Source: Planctomycetota bacterium
Lineage (GTDB): Bacteria; Planctomycetota; Phycisphaerae; FEN-1346
Length of the DNA: 45,574 bases
Assembly (NCBI GenBank): GCA_030602705.1
Contig: JAUVZF010000028.1
Location: 1 to 45,574, forward strand
Reading direction: 5' to 3'
The notes beneath the pieces are model-generated. The model made no database searches and was not told where the DNA came from. It worked only from the letters and a program-made list of their open reading frames with translations. A program made the position numbers and the translations under genes. Shown here in pieces: positions 1 to 6,929 of this stretch (position 1 is its first letter; every line of letters begins with the position of its first letter).

Positions 1-477
1 GCCGAGGGGAGCGCGCGGCGGCGCGCACGGTTGCTGGAACTCCAGTCGCCCTACGGGCTCCTTCCGTTCCAGCAACCGTTGGACTGTGAGACCATCTTAA
101 TCCAGGACATTTTTGGTCTTGACAATGGGGAGCACCTCAAACGTCTCGACATCAAGGTTCAGGCACCCACCATCGAAGGCAAGGGAGCCACCGTTGTGAT
201 AGAGGTTAAGTGGTCCGACAACAGGGATGTGTCAACGAGTCTGGCCGACCAGCTTGGTGACAAATACCTTCTGGGCCAGAGCTTGTCGCATGGCATTTAT
301 CTTGTGGGATGGTGCAAGCTTGGAAGGTGGAAGAACGATGCGCCGGGAGCCAAACCCCGCCGGCCATATTCAACCGCCACGTGGACGGAGGCCTTGCGGG
401 ACCAGGCCCGTCTCTATGGTGAGTCCCACCCCGGGATCAAAACTGAGCCCGTTATCATCGACTTGTCCTGGAGCTAA
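1..477 (+). CDS. C-terminal fragment of a large protein with a restriction-endonuclease-like end domain
   Basis: The frame is open from the first base of the window to TAA at 475-477, so this is the 3' end of a gene that starts upstream. The TTG at 31 has no ribosome binding site and is unlikely to be the start. The visible part runs through IKVQAPTIEGKGATVVIEVK (about residues 50-70), then a segment with ADQLGDKYLLGQ and GIYLVGWC. The pattern of an acidic residue, a strand ending in E-x-K, and a following helix is typical of PD-(D/E)XK nuclease-like domains. From memory, similar ends (IEIK, then a DQL helix, then GIYLVFW) close large multidomain proteins of phage-defence type. That family link is an inference; only the E-x-K and GIYLVGW pattern is seen. 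It stands at the edge of a region with phage-like genes and an integrase. Confidence 0.6.
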   Translation, partial: AEGSARRRARLLELQSPYGLLPFQQPLDCETILIQDIFGLDNGEHLKRLDIKVQAPTIEGKGATVVIEVKWSDNRDVSTSLADQLGDKYLLGQSLSHGIYLVGWCKLGRWKNDAPGAKPRRPYSTATWTEALRDQARLYGESHPGIKTEPVIIDLSWS

Positions 478-642
478 ATACAGTCCTCGTCTGTCCGCTT
501 ACTGCCAACGGGTGAGCGCAAGCGTTCGAAGCGCACCCGCAAACCACCCAAATCCCACATCCCACGCAAGGATCGGCCCCCTTCCGCAAAAAGACATAGG
601 TGGGAGCAGCGCCTTGTCCTCTTGCCGGAAGGGAGTGCCTGC

Positions 643-957
643 GTGCCACGCCACATCTCGCCCAAACACCCCGTCCTGAGCCCTGACGACCGTCGCCGCG
701 AGGTGGTCGCGATCATGGCGCGGGGCCTGTGTCGCCTGCGTCCAGCGACCGAAAAGGGCCCGGAAGGCCCGCGTGCGCATGGAGCAAGCGGCGGGCCACC
801 TCAATCTCAGGGGCCAGACCATCGCCCAGTTCCTCACACCCGATCGCTACGACCGGTCGATAGGGCGATATCGTCTTTCCGAGAAGCCGGTCGAGGTCGG
901 CGACCGGAGACAAACCAAATACTGCCCGTGCGCTGGTCTATGACGTGTGGTTCGTAG
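643..957 (+). CDS. Possible small ORF or decayed gene remnant (LSPDDRRREV motif)
   Basis: A GTG at 643 follows a GGGAG box by about 8 nt and opens a 104-codon frame. Residues ~13-32 read LSPDDRRREVVAIMARGLCR, which looks like a natural amphipathic helix. Similar 'L(S/T)P(E/D)-RRREVA-IL' segments occur in short proteins found next to recombinases in planctomycete and metagenomic DNA (recollection, not checked). After about residue 35 the frame becomes proline- and arginine-rich low-information sequence and overlaps the 3' end of the opposing gene at 834-1079. The conserved part may therefore be a remnant whose frame has since shifted. Treat as tentative. Confidence 0.28.
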   Translation: MPRHISPKHPVLSPDDRRREVVAIMARGLCRLRPATEKGPEGPRAHGASGGPPQSQGPDHRPVPHTRSLRPVDRAISSFREAGRGRRPETNQILPVRWSMTCGS

Positions 958-1079
958 CCCTTGGCAAGGGCGAGTTGATACCGTGGTGTCGGATCGACGG
1001 GGCGTGCTGCACCGAGGGCGAACATGAGCAGGCAACCGAGAACCAACCCGAAAACGGCACTTCTGGCGTCAAGTTTCAT
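834..1079 (-). CDS. Small membrane or secreted protein (81 aa), hypothetical
   Basis: The start ATG (complement of 1077-1079) is preceded by a strong AAAGGAGG box, which decides the start against the longer frame reaching 1352. The protein begins MKLDARSAVFGLVLGCLLMF, a hydrophobic segment at about residues 8-26 that can act as an uncleaved anchor or a signal peptide. It continues with RYQLALAKGYEPHVIDQRTG and SIWFV. The 'RYQ ... H-V-(I/L)-D-x-x-TG-x-(V/I)-W' pattern recurs in short planctomycete proteins of unknown role. It lies opposite to the surrounding island genes and its upstream side faces the repeat-rich spacer at 1080-2060. Function unknown. Confidence 0.6.
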   Translation of the reverse strand: MKLDARSAVFGLVLGCLLMFALGAARPVDPTPRYQLALAKGYEPHVIDQRTGSIWFVSGRRPRPASRKDDIALSTGRSDRV

Positions 1080-1159
1080 GGCAGGCCTCCTTTCAGAAGA
1101 ACCGGGACAACTATGTAGCACGAGGCGGCGGCGGTCAAATCGAAAACGCGGCGGCGTGA

Positions 1160-1775
1160 TGGAATCGGGCGGGGCGGGCAGCCGATGGCACAAAATTGCA
1201 CACCTAAAAAAAAGGGCCAGGACGGCGCCGGTACCCGGGCTTACGAGGCGTCCGAGGCAGAGGGGGCGCCCAAGATGGACTTGGCGGCCGGCCTGGGCGG
1301 GGGCGTGATGGACTCGGGCGGGGCGACTGGCCGATCGCACAAAATCACACACCTAAAAAAAGGGCCAGGACGGCGCCGGTACCAGGGCTTACGAGGCGTG
1401 CGACCAAGATGGACTTGGCGACCGCCCTGGAGCGCACCGACACGCCGGAGGATATCGACGCGGCGGCGTGATGGAACCGGGCGGCTGAGGACGCGGAACT
1501 TTACAAAACTTTACACCTAAAAAAAGGGCCAGGACGAAGGCGCGGGGGCGTGACGGGGACCGGCGGGATGGCCAGGCCGGGCCCGTATTCGACACAATGC
1601 GACACCCCCACGCGCGTGCGCACGCGCGACGTCGACGTCTGGTTCGGCTGGATGGAACCAGGCGGAAGCGGACGCCGATGGCACAAAATCACACACCTAA
1701 AAAAAGCAGCAAGATGGAGGTCCTGGACGCCGCCGGCGAGCATGAAATTACACAGAATTACACACCTAAAAAAAA
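1160..1775. repeat. Five degenerate ~150-bp repeat units with paired 10-bp-period half-sites and an A-run
   Basis: Copies of a motif of the form NNCACAAAAT-NNCACACC followed by TAAAAAAA lie at 1188-1213, 1336-1361, 1497-1525, 1680-1705 and 1746-1775; a sixth is at 4975-5001. In each, two half-sites are spaced exactly 10 bp. In copy 3 the two decamers (1497-1506 and 1507-1516) match at 9 of 10 positions; in copy 5 (1746-1755 and 1756-1765) also 9 of 10. The A-run is 8, 7, 7, 7 and 8 long here. Flanks are repeated too: an upstream GATGGAA(C/T)CGGGCGG box before copies 1-4, and GGGCCAGGACGG-type sequence after copies 1-3. A 20-codon ORF (1409-1471) is embedded. No other gene is seen between 1080 and 2083. 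One forward frame reads AQN-x-TPKK in several copies, so part may descend from a coding sequence. Confidence 0.75.
1560..1629 (+). repeat. 70-bp direct repeat with a perfect 18-bp palindrome, copy 1 (copy 2 at 1854-1923)
   Basis: The segment is repeated at 1854-1923 with about four mismatches. Each copy contains a pair of decamers at 10-bp spacing (ATTCGACACA then ATTCGACACC in copy 2, 1881-1900) followed by the perfect palindrome CGCGCGTGCGCACGCGCG (1611-1628 and 1905-1922). The paired decamers have the same architecture as the CACAAAAT-type repeats nearby, with a different base word. The palindrome could be a protein-binding site or a DNA structure-forming site. Confidence 0.8.
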
Positions 1776-1853
1776 GGGCGTTGCTCGCAGCCTTCTCCGT
1801 AGTACGTGCGACGGTGGCGCGGGCGGCGCAGGACGCGGCGGCGTGACGGTGGG

Positions 1854-1923
1854 CCGGCGGGATGGCCAGGCCGGGGCCGAATTCGACACAATTCGACACC
1901 CCCACGCGCGTGCGCACGCGCGA
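1854..1923 (+). repeat. 70-bp direct repeat with a perfect 18-bp palindrome, copy 2
   Basis: Second copy of the repeat at 1560-1629. It lies about 160 bp upstream of the start of the zinc-ribbon gene at 2084, so it could act as an operator or origin element for that gene. The two copies are 294 bp apart and in the same orientation. Confidence 0.8.
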
Positions 1924-2083
1924 GGCTGAGGTGTGGACGGATGGGCTTTCATGCGGTAGAATCGAGATGTTCGGGCGGCCGGCCGCGCAGCCGGTGATCG
2001 ATCCGGGCGGTGATGGCGGCTCTTGCACCTGCCGGCCACCACGCCGCCCCGGATCGGCCCGAGCCGAGGAAGGCGGGTGTGGC

Positions 2084-3514
2084 ATGTCCGACGCCGTGAA
2101 GATCGCCGCAGCGAAGCGACTGCGTAAGGACTGTGCGGAACTCAGGGAACTCGCGACCAACCCACCCGGCACCGTGCCACCCATCGTTACGAGCCGTCGG
2201 CGACCGACCCCAAAAACCCCGCGGCGACCGGCCCCAAAGCCCCCGACGAAGGCCGCGCAGAAACTCGCTGCGTCGCGTTGCATTCCCATTGAGGCCATCG
2301 AGCCAGGTCCCAAGGGGCAGGTGACGGCGGTCGAAGTGCGGGCATACATCAACGAGCACAACGGCGATCTGCCGACGGCCGAGGCGGTGAAGGCTGCGCA
2401 GGCCGAGGTGAAGGCCAAGAAACCTCGGGCGGGCTATGTAACGGCGTTCGTGTCCGGTAAGGCCTGGAGGCATCTTGAGAAGCGGCTCAGTACCTTGGCA
2501 CGGGACGCCACCATACAAGCACGGATCATCATGGGGACGGACTTCAACCCCAAAATCTACTCAAGCCTGCCACCACGGCCGCTGACCGAAGCCAGACCCG
2601 ACCTCGTGGGACCGTTCTCGGACGCAAAGAGGAGAAAAAAACGCCGCGGGGTACTTCGCTACTGGGCTCGGTCAATGGCAAACGGACACTGCCCCACCTG
2701 TGGCAAGGAACTCCCCAAGCCGCGAGAGGACTATCTGGCCTGTGCAAAATGCCGGAAGGTAAAGGACCTGGACGCGATTGTTGAGACGATCATCGACAAC
2801 GAAGAGTACAACGTGACAGACCACGGCGATGAGTTGTTCTGTCAGCCCCAATGGCCCGGAGTCGTCCTCCTCCCCGACAGCCCCTTCGAGCAGTTGCAGC
2901 CGTGCGTCAGTGTCACCGACGATTTCATGGCGCGGCTCGAGGCGTTGGAGGGTGTGGCAAAGTCGTTTCTTGCGGCCCATGCAACCCCCAAGGGCAAGAA
3001 GCGGCACAGGAAACGACCGAACAAGGATGACGACCCGGCCGACAGGTGGGTCACTTACGACAAGGCGGGCGAACTACTTGCTAAGACAGACAAGAATGGC
3101 CAGCCGGTTCCACTCGGCCGATCCCGAATCAGCCAGTTGTGCAGCGAAGGGCGCCTGAAAAGCGAATGGAAGATCCTCGACGGAAAGAAGCGCAAGGCGG
3201 TTAGCGAGATGTCGATTTACTTGTTACGGGCTGAGCGGTCCATGCCTACCGGGCCCCGGGGCAGGTACGCTCTGGATGAGATATGCCGGGAACTCGCTGA
3301 GTTGCCAGAAGGGAGTGCGGTTTCTGATACCTATCTCCGGCAGGTTCACGGAGACATCACCGACGGGGCTTATACAGTTGTGGAGCTCGCCAATTTTGTC
3401 GAATACTGCCGCGACCACCCAAAGCGGCCCCACCGTCCCCAGGACTTGCGCGAGCAGGTGCCGCTTCTCATGCATGCGACCGCCATGAACAAGCATGCCG
3501 CTCCGCGGAAGTAG
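2084..3514 (+). CDS. Zinc-ribbon protein with C-terminal HTH-like segment, hypothetical (476 aa)
   Basis: The ATG at 2084 follows GAGGAAGG by about 11 nt and is preferred over the GC-rich upstream extension to 1862. The first ~70 residues are basic and Pro/Lys-rich. A zinc ribbon lies at about residues 203-223 (CPTCGKELPKP ... CAKC). A second folded part at about residues 325-390 (YDKAGELLAKTD, then SRISQLCSEGRL) resembles a helix-turn-helix or DNA-binding excisionase-like module, in which a partner segment is selected by S-x-I-S-x-L. I do not recognise the family. In context it is the first of a co-directional set of island genes ending in an integrase, so a role in DNA transactions of the element (replication or control) is plausible but inferred. 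Confidence 0.65.
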   Translation: MSDAVKIAAAKRLRKDCAELRELATNPPGTVPPIVTSRRRPTPKTPRRPAPKPPTKAAQKLAASRCIPIEAIEPGPKGQVTAVEVRAYINEHNGDLPTAEAVKAAQAEVKAKKPRAGYVTAFVSGKAWRHLEKRLSTLARDATIQARIIMGTDFNPKIYSSLPPRPLTEARPDLVGPFSDAKRRKKRRGVLRYWARSMANGHCPTCGKELPKPREDYLACAKCRKVKDLDAIVETIIDNEEYNVTDHGDELFCQPQWPGVVLLPDSPFEQLQPCVSVTDDFMARLEALEGVAKSFLAAHATPKGKKRHRKRPNKDDDPADRWVTYDKAGELLAKTDKNGQPVPLGRSRISQLCSEGRLKSEWKILDGKKRKAVSEMSIYLLRAERSMPTGPRGRYALDEICRELAELPEGSAVSDTYLRQVHGDITDGAYTVVELANFVEYCRDHPKRPHRPQDLREQVPLLMHATAMNKHAAPRK

Positions 3515-3535
3515 CGCTGGTTCCTGTCGCGGTCA

Positions 3536-3654
3536 GTTTAGGCGCGAGTTTAGCGCCGAAGTTATTTTCTGCCCTTCTTGCCCCGTTTTCAGCCCGTCTA
3601 TCGCGATCTGCCCCGCCTCGGCCCCCGTCTGCGTTTAGGCGCGAGTTTAGTGCC
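3536..3654. promoter_or_regulatory. Two 22-bp direct repeats, each an imperfect palindrome (candidate operators)
   Basis: Nearly identical 22-mers at 3536-3557 and 3633-3654 (one mismatch) contain GGCGC-GAGTTTA-GCGCC, a 5-bp inverted repeat around a 7-nt centre. They are spaced 97 bp apart, close to nine helical turns, in the spacer between the zinc-ribbon gene and the next gene set starting at 3682. That arrangement suits cooperative repressor binding. No convincing -35/-10 pair was identified between them. Confidence 0.55.
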
Positions 3655-3681
3655 TGGCCGCTATTGTACACCGGGAGCACC

Positions 3682-3882
3682 ATGGACTTGACGCGGGAAC
3701 GCAGGACGCAACTGATTCGGCAGTTTCGGGAAATCGCTGACCGCGCCGAGCGCCTTCGCGTGCTGACAGGCTTAGAGATGTACCGGGACATGTCAGATCG
3801 GGCGAGGGCTCGGCTTGCGGAGTTAGAGGCCGACGAGCGAGAGGTCAAGCGGTTGTCACAGGGGGGTGCGGCGTGTCGCTGA
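3682..3882 (+). CDS. Small charged helical protein (66 aa), hypothetical
   Basis: The ATG at 3682 follows GGGAG by 5 nt; the in-frame ATG at 3664 lacks a ribosome binding site. The product starts MDLTRERRTQLIRQFREIAD and continues as an Arg/Glu-rich, heptad-like helix (ERLRVLTGLEMYRDMSDRA, then ARLAELEADEREVKRL). It probably forms a single long coiled coil. Its stop overlaps the GTG start of the next gene by 10 bp, so the two are translationally coupled. No function can be assigned. Confidence 0.55.
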   Translation: MDLTRERRTQLIRQFREIADRAERLRVLTGLEMYRDMSDRARARLAELEADEREVKRLSQGGAACR

Positions 3883-4496
3883 GGATCAATAGCGCGATCT
3901 TCTACCCGGTTCCCCGCGAACTCGTGCGGCGAGCGTCGGGCGGCCTGTGGGGATACATCCGTTTCAGGATGGGTGAAGACGGCGGGCCCGCTGTGGGCAG
4001 CCGGGAAACCATAGCCGCGGACTTTCAGGTCACGGAGCGGACCGTCGAACTCTGGACGCGCGATTTGGAGGGGGATGGGCATTTGGTAACGTCACAGCCC
4101 AAAACGGGGCGGACGCACACGGTCCGACGCTGGGCGATCCTACCGCGCCGCGAGCATGTGGTCGACGGTGTGGGCGAGACGGTTCTGCCTACGAAGGGCG
4201 AAAGCGATTGCGCCCTTCCAGGGGAAAGGGCGAAGGATTCTTCCGGAAAGGGCGAAGCGGCTTGCGCGGGAAGGGCGCAAGAATCTTCGCCCGATTATAA
4301 CAAAGACGGAGAACAACGAAAGAAGGGCCAGCCCGCCGCGCCGCGAGGGCGGCGGGCGGCCCTCGAAGAAGAAACGGACCCTGCGCGCCGGGCCGTCGCC
4401 CTGGTGGTCGGCGCCGACCACTTCCGCGTTTACCTCTACGACCTCGCGATCCGCAACACGAACGGCTACACCATCGAGGCCCCCGACCGGACTTAA
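3873..4496 (+). CDS. Phage-type winged-helix/HTH protein, possible replication initiator
   Basis: The GTG start at 3873 sits behind a GGGGGGTG box and overlaps the previous gene. Residues ~15-90 (LVRRASGGLWGYIRFRM, then SRETIAADFQVTERTVELWT, then DLEGDGHLVTSQPKTGRT) match the layout of the helix-turn-helix domain found at the N-terminus of phage and plasmid replication proteins: a helix, a turn, a recognition helix 'V-(T/S)-x-R-T-V', and a wing. The middle (residues ~105-150) is a linker with repeated KGE / ERAKDSSGKGE units, mirrored at DNA level by repeated GAAGGGCG words (4192-4290). The C-terminal ~40 residues are probably folded. A DNA-binding role is likely; that it initiates replication is inference from the element context. 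Confidence 0.6.
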   Translation: MSLRINSAIFYPVPRELVRRASGGLWGYIRFRMGEDGGPAVGSRETIAADFQVTERTVELWTRDLEGDGHLVTSQPKTGRTHTVRRWAILPRREHVVDGVGETVLPTKGESDCALPGERAKDSSGKGEAACAGRAQESSPDYNKDGEQRKKGQPAAPRGRRAALEEETDPARRAVALVVGADHFRVYLYDLAIRNTNGYTIEAPDRT

Positions 4497-4594
4497 CGTG
4501 ACCTCCTTGAGAAGCGGTTCGGGGCAGTCCTCCGTAGCAAACTCGGGCGGGTCCGCTTTGTCGTGGCCGCGCCGATGGCGAAGGGGGCGCCCTC
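4497..4594. other. Short spacer between island genes
   Basis: There is no separate gene here. The sequence stays GC-rich and contains only the ribosome-binding region of the gene at 4595. Confidence 0.4.
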
Positions 4595-5023
4595 GTGCAC
4601 CTGAACCCCGACCTCCTGGCCGTCGTGTTACTCGGCTACCTGCGCAAGCGTGCCCGGGGCCGGGCGGCGGCGCGGACTCAGGGCCGGATCGGCTGGGACC
4701 TGCGGCGCCTCGGTCTCGCGGTCACCACGAGAGACGTGCGGGACGCGCTGGCCGCCCTTGTCCTGGCCGGCTGGCCCATCGGGACGGGCGCTCGCGGGAC
4801 CTGGCTGTGCGTGACCCCCGGCGATTGGCGAGCCGGCTACCGGAATCTGTACGTCCGGCTCAGGGAACAAGCCAAGCGGTGTCGGAAGTTCAAGGAGACC
4901 GCTCAAGACGGCAGAGATCCGGTCATGCAACCTATGTTTGGCGAACCACTACCGGCGGCTGAGGAGGACCGGGATTTCGCACAAAATCTCACACCTAAAA
5001 AGAGGGGCGGCGCTCATGACTGA
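4595..5023 (+). CDS. Small winged-helix-like phage protein (142 aa)
   Basis: The GTG start at 4595 follows AAGGGGG by about 9 nt. Residues ~30-75 (GWDLRRLGLAVTTRDVRDAL, then ALVLAGWPIGTGARGTWLCV) look like the phage winged helix in which two helices precede the '(G)YPI-xS-x-GY-(W/Y)-L' wing. A coiled tail of the form RLREQAKRCRKFKE follows. This architecture is common in small phage-encoded accessory proteins of replication modules. The last residues (AQNLTPKKRGG) lie in repeat copy 6 (4975-5001). The stop overlaps the next start in an ATGACTGA arrangement, which indicates coupling. Confidence 0.55.
   Translation: MHLNPDLLAVVLLGYLRKRARGRAAARTQGRIGWDLRRLGLAVTTRDVRDALAALVLAGWPIGTGARGTWLCVTPGDWRAGYRNLYVRLREQAKRCRKFKETAQDGRDPVMQPMFGEPLPAAEEDRDFAQNLTPKKRGGAHD
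4975..5001 (+). repeat. Sixth copy of the paired half-site/A-run motif, placed just before a start codon
   Basis: TTTCGCACAAAATCTCACACC followed by TAAAAAG repeats the architecture of the 1188-1775 cluster, 3.2 kb away, with decamers at 10-bp spacing matching at 6 of 10 positions. It differs in having a 5-A run that leads straight into AGAGGGG, the likely ribosome binding site of the gene at 5016. This copy shows the motif can sit in a functional translation-initiation position. Confidence 0.65.
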
Positions 5024-5327
5024 CGCGGCGGTAATCGAGGCGGTAGAGGCCCACGGCGGCCGAGCCGGTCTCATCGGTCAAGCGCAGGGGTCCGCATCGA
5101 TTCTGCGTGGCTCACCCCCCCCTTTAGTGGGGGGGCCAGAGCGTCAGAAGCGGTTGATCGACGTGCCCGCGAAGTATCGGGACGGCTACCGGAAGGCATG
5201 GGCCGGCAAGAGCCGCAAGGCGGCGATCCGCGCCTTCTGCCTTGAGTGCACCGGATGGAGCGAGAACGAGGTCCGCCAGTGCACGGATACGGCCTGTCCG
5301 CTCTACGAGTTCCGGCGCCATGGGTAA
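5016..5327 (+). CDS. Small phage-type protein with Cys4 motif (103 aa)
   Basis: The ATG at 5016 follows AGAGGGG by about 8 nt and overlaps the previous stop. The C-terminal half reads VPAKYRDGYRKAWAGKSRKA, then AFCLECTGWSENEVRQCTDT and ACPLYEFR. The CLEC ... C ... CPLY-x-(F/Y)-R pattern is familiar from small prophage-encoded zinc-binding proteins ('IRAKCLDC-x-GG-...-EVR-x-C-...-CPL'). The segment around residues 33-46 (LRGSPPPLVGG) is an apparent in-frame insert encoded by a strong hairpin (CCCCCCCC-TTTAGT-GGGGGGG, about 5114-5135). Role unknown; it belongs to the island module. Confidence 0.65.
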   Translation: MTDAAVIEAVEAHGGRAGLIGQAQGSASILRGSPPPLVGGPERQKRLIDVPAKYRDGYRKAWAGKSRKAAIRAFCLECTGWSENEVRQCTDTACPLYEFRRHG

Positions 5328-5673
5328 CGAGACGATGGACGAGGCATTTCTCCCCGACGAGTTTCTCAAGGCATTCGTTGCCGCGCCGCCCCCGCCAGCC
5401 CCCCCGGCCGACATCCCCAGACTCCAAGCGACGCCCGAAGAGATCCAAACCCACGCTTGCGGCACGGTCCATCGCGAAGCGCTGAAGGCCGGCACAAGGT
5501 ATTTGACGGCCGACGCCCTCCAATTCGCCGCCTTGACCGACTACCTCCGATTCCACACGTTCCGCCTTCCGGACCCCAAAGAGCCTAACATCGTAATCAT
5601 GGGCACGACCATCATCCTTTCGGCCGACGGCTCGGTGCCCGAAGGAGACACTCCCCACGCTCAAACCCCTTGA
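5320..5673 (+). CDS. Hypothetical island protein (117 aa)
   Basis: The ATG at 5320 overlaps the stop of the preceding gene (ATGGGTAA), a typical coupled arrangement, and is preferred over the upstream in-frame ATG at 5242 inside that gene. The product starts MGNETMDEAFLPDEFLKAFV, followed by a proline-rich stretch (about residues 25-35) and a folded C-terminal half with NIVIMGTTIILS. No family recognised. It ends 58 bp before the integrase start. Confidence 0.5.
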   Translation: MGNETMDEAFLPDEFLKAFVAAPPPPAPPADIPRLQATPEEIQTHACGTVHREALKAGTRYLTADALQFAALTDYLRFHTFRLPDPKEPNIVIMGTTIILSADGSVPEGDTPHAQTP

Positions 5674-5731
5674 CAACCCGGCCCCGTGCGGCCATGATCC
5701 TCGCGGCGAGAGGTGCGAGGATCCACGACCC

Positions 5732-6814
5732 GTGTTCATCGTGCGAAAAGTGCGCCGCTCCGACCGCGCCCGCGGGGGCGCCGCCCCCTGGCTGCTGCGC
5801 TGGCGCGACCCGCCCGGCGACGGTCCGCTGCGCCAGAGGCAGATCGGCCCGATGTCGGAGCGCAGCGCCGAGCGCCACCGCCAGCTCTGGCAGTGCGAAC
5901 TGAATGGGTTTCGTGCCGATGCCCACGACGGCCTCACGTGGCGGGATTTCGTGCGGCGTGTCCTGGCGTCGAAGGCCGCCCGCCTCGCCCCGGCGAGTGT
6001 GGCGATGTTGCGGCAGGAACTGGCCCGCTTCGGTGCCGCCGCCCGCCCGCGGCTTCTCGGGCACATCTCCCGGCCGATGATCGACGCCTACCAGGGTCGC
6101 CGCATCCGCGCTACGAGCGAGGCGACGGCCCGCAAAAACATCCGCACGCTACGCTCGGCCCTCGCCTGGGCCGTGCGGATGGGCTACCTTCAGGAGAACC
6201 CGTGCGACGGCCTGGAGTGGGGCCGCCCGGTGCGCAGGTTGCCGACGGCCCTGGGCCTCGCGGCCACGCGGCGGTTCCTGGCGGCCCTGGAGAACGAGCC
6301 GACGTGGCTGTGGGCGTCGCTTCGCATCGCCACCCGCTGGGGCCCCAGGACGGGGGAACTGGCGGCCATCCGCCGCGCGGACGTCGACTTCCGCGAGCGC
6401 CTCATCACGCTGCGGGCCACCAAGACGGGCCGCGAGCGGTGCATCCCGCTCGACGAGACCTCGGCCGGCCTCCTCCAGGAACTCTCCCACGGCCGGCCCG
6501 GGCCGCTGCTCTGGGGCCCGCGTGAGGCGCCGTTTGTAAGCGCCGACGGCAAGGCCGGCTACCGCAAGCAGCTCGTGCGCGCCGCCCGCCGAATCCTGTC
6601 GGACCTTGGCGAGCGAGCCCCGCTTCAGCCGATCCAGATGCTTCGCCGCACGGCCGAGACGAATCTCAGGCGCCGCGGAGTCGACCGCTACACCGTGGCG
6701 CAGATCCTCGGCCACAGCACGCGCGTCGGCGACGCCTGGTACGACGCCCGCGACCCCCGCGAGTTCGCCCGCAGCCTGGAGGAGAGTCCCGCCGCAGGCG
6801 GGAATGACGAATGA
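5732..6814 (+). CDS. Tyrosine recombinase / phage-type integrase
   Basis: This is a 360-residue site-specific recombinase starting at GTG 5732. An N-terminal SAM-like core-binding domain spans about residues 65-160 (TWRDFVRRVLASKAARLAPA, then TARKNIRTLRSALAWAVRMG). The catalytic domain follows: arginine in RWGPRTGELAAI (about 208), lysine in ATKTGRER (about 233), box II in IQMLRRT (arginine about 302), histidine in LGHSTR (about 325) and the tyrosine nucleophile in DAWYDARD (about 334). The first box II histidine, usually H-x-x-R, is glutamine here. The gene points at a tRNA gene whose 5' end lies 116 bp downstream, and it follows phage-like genes without a large gap. Integration of an island at this tRNA is therefore plausible, although integrases more often lie on the tRNA 3' side. 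Confidence 0.9.
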   Translation: MFIVRKVRRSDRARGGAAPWLLRWRDPPGDGPLRQRQIGPMSERSAERHRQLWQCELNGFRADAHDGLTWRDFVRRVLASKAARLAPASVAMLRQELARFGAAARPRLLGHISRPMIDAYQGRRIRATSEATARKNIRTLRSALAWAVRMGYLQENPCDGLEWGRPVRRLPTALGLAATRRFLAALENEPTWLWASLRIATRWGPRTGELAAIRRADVDFRERLITLRATKTGRERCIPLDETSAGLLQELSHGRPGPLLWGPREAPFVSADGKAGYRKQLVRAARRILSDLGERAPLQPIQMLRRTAETNLRRRGVDRYTVAQILGHSTRVGDAWYDARDPREFARSLEESPAAGGNDE

Positions 6815-6929
6815 TGCAGCATCGCCGATATAACCCGCGCAGACGCGTCGAAATCCGTGACCAGGGAGTGACCAAACGGAGGCCGCCGCGCGGGGGATTT
6901 CTCATAAACCCGCCTCGGCAAACATCTTA

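Noticed and set aside
1200-1361. Programmed frameshifting at the A-runs (A-AAA-AAG type)
   Set aside because: The runs vary from 5 to 8 A, and no long overlapping coding frames with family support exist on both sides.
1188-1775. CRISPR array
   Set aside because: Repeats are degenerate, 26-30 bp, with spacings of about 70 to 180 bp, flanks are also repeated, and there are no uniform spacers or cas genes.
1501-2418. A 305-codon minus-strand frame across the repeat spacer
   Set aside because: It overlaps the zinc-ribbon gene and repeats FFRCVILC-like words only because the underlying DNA repeat is read in antisense. No ribosome binding site.
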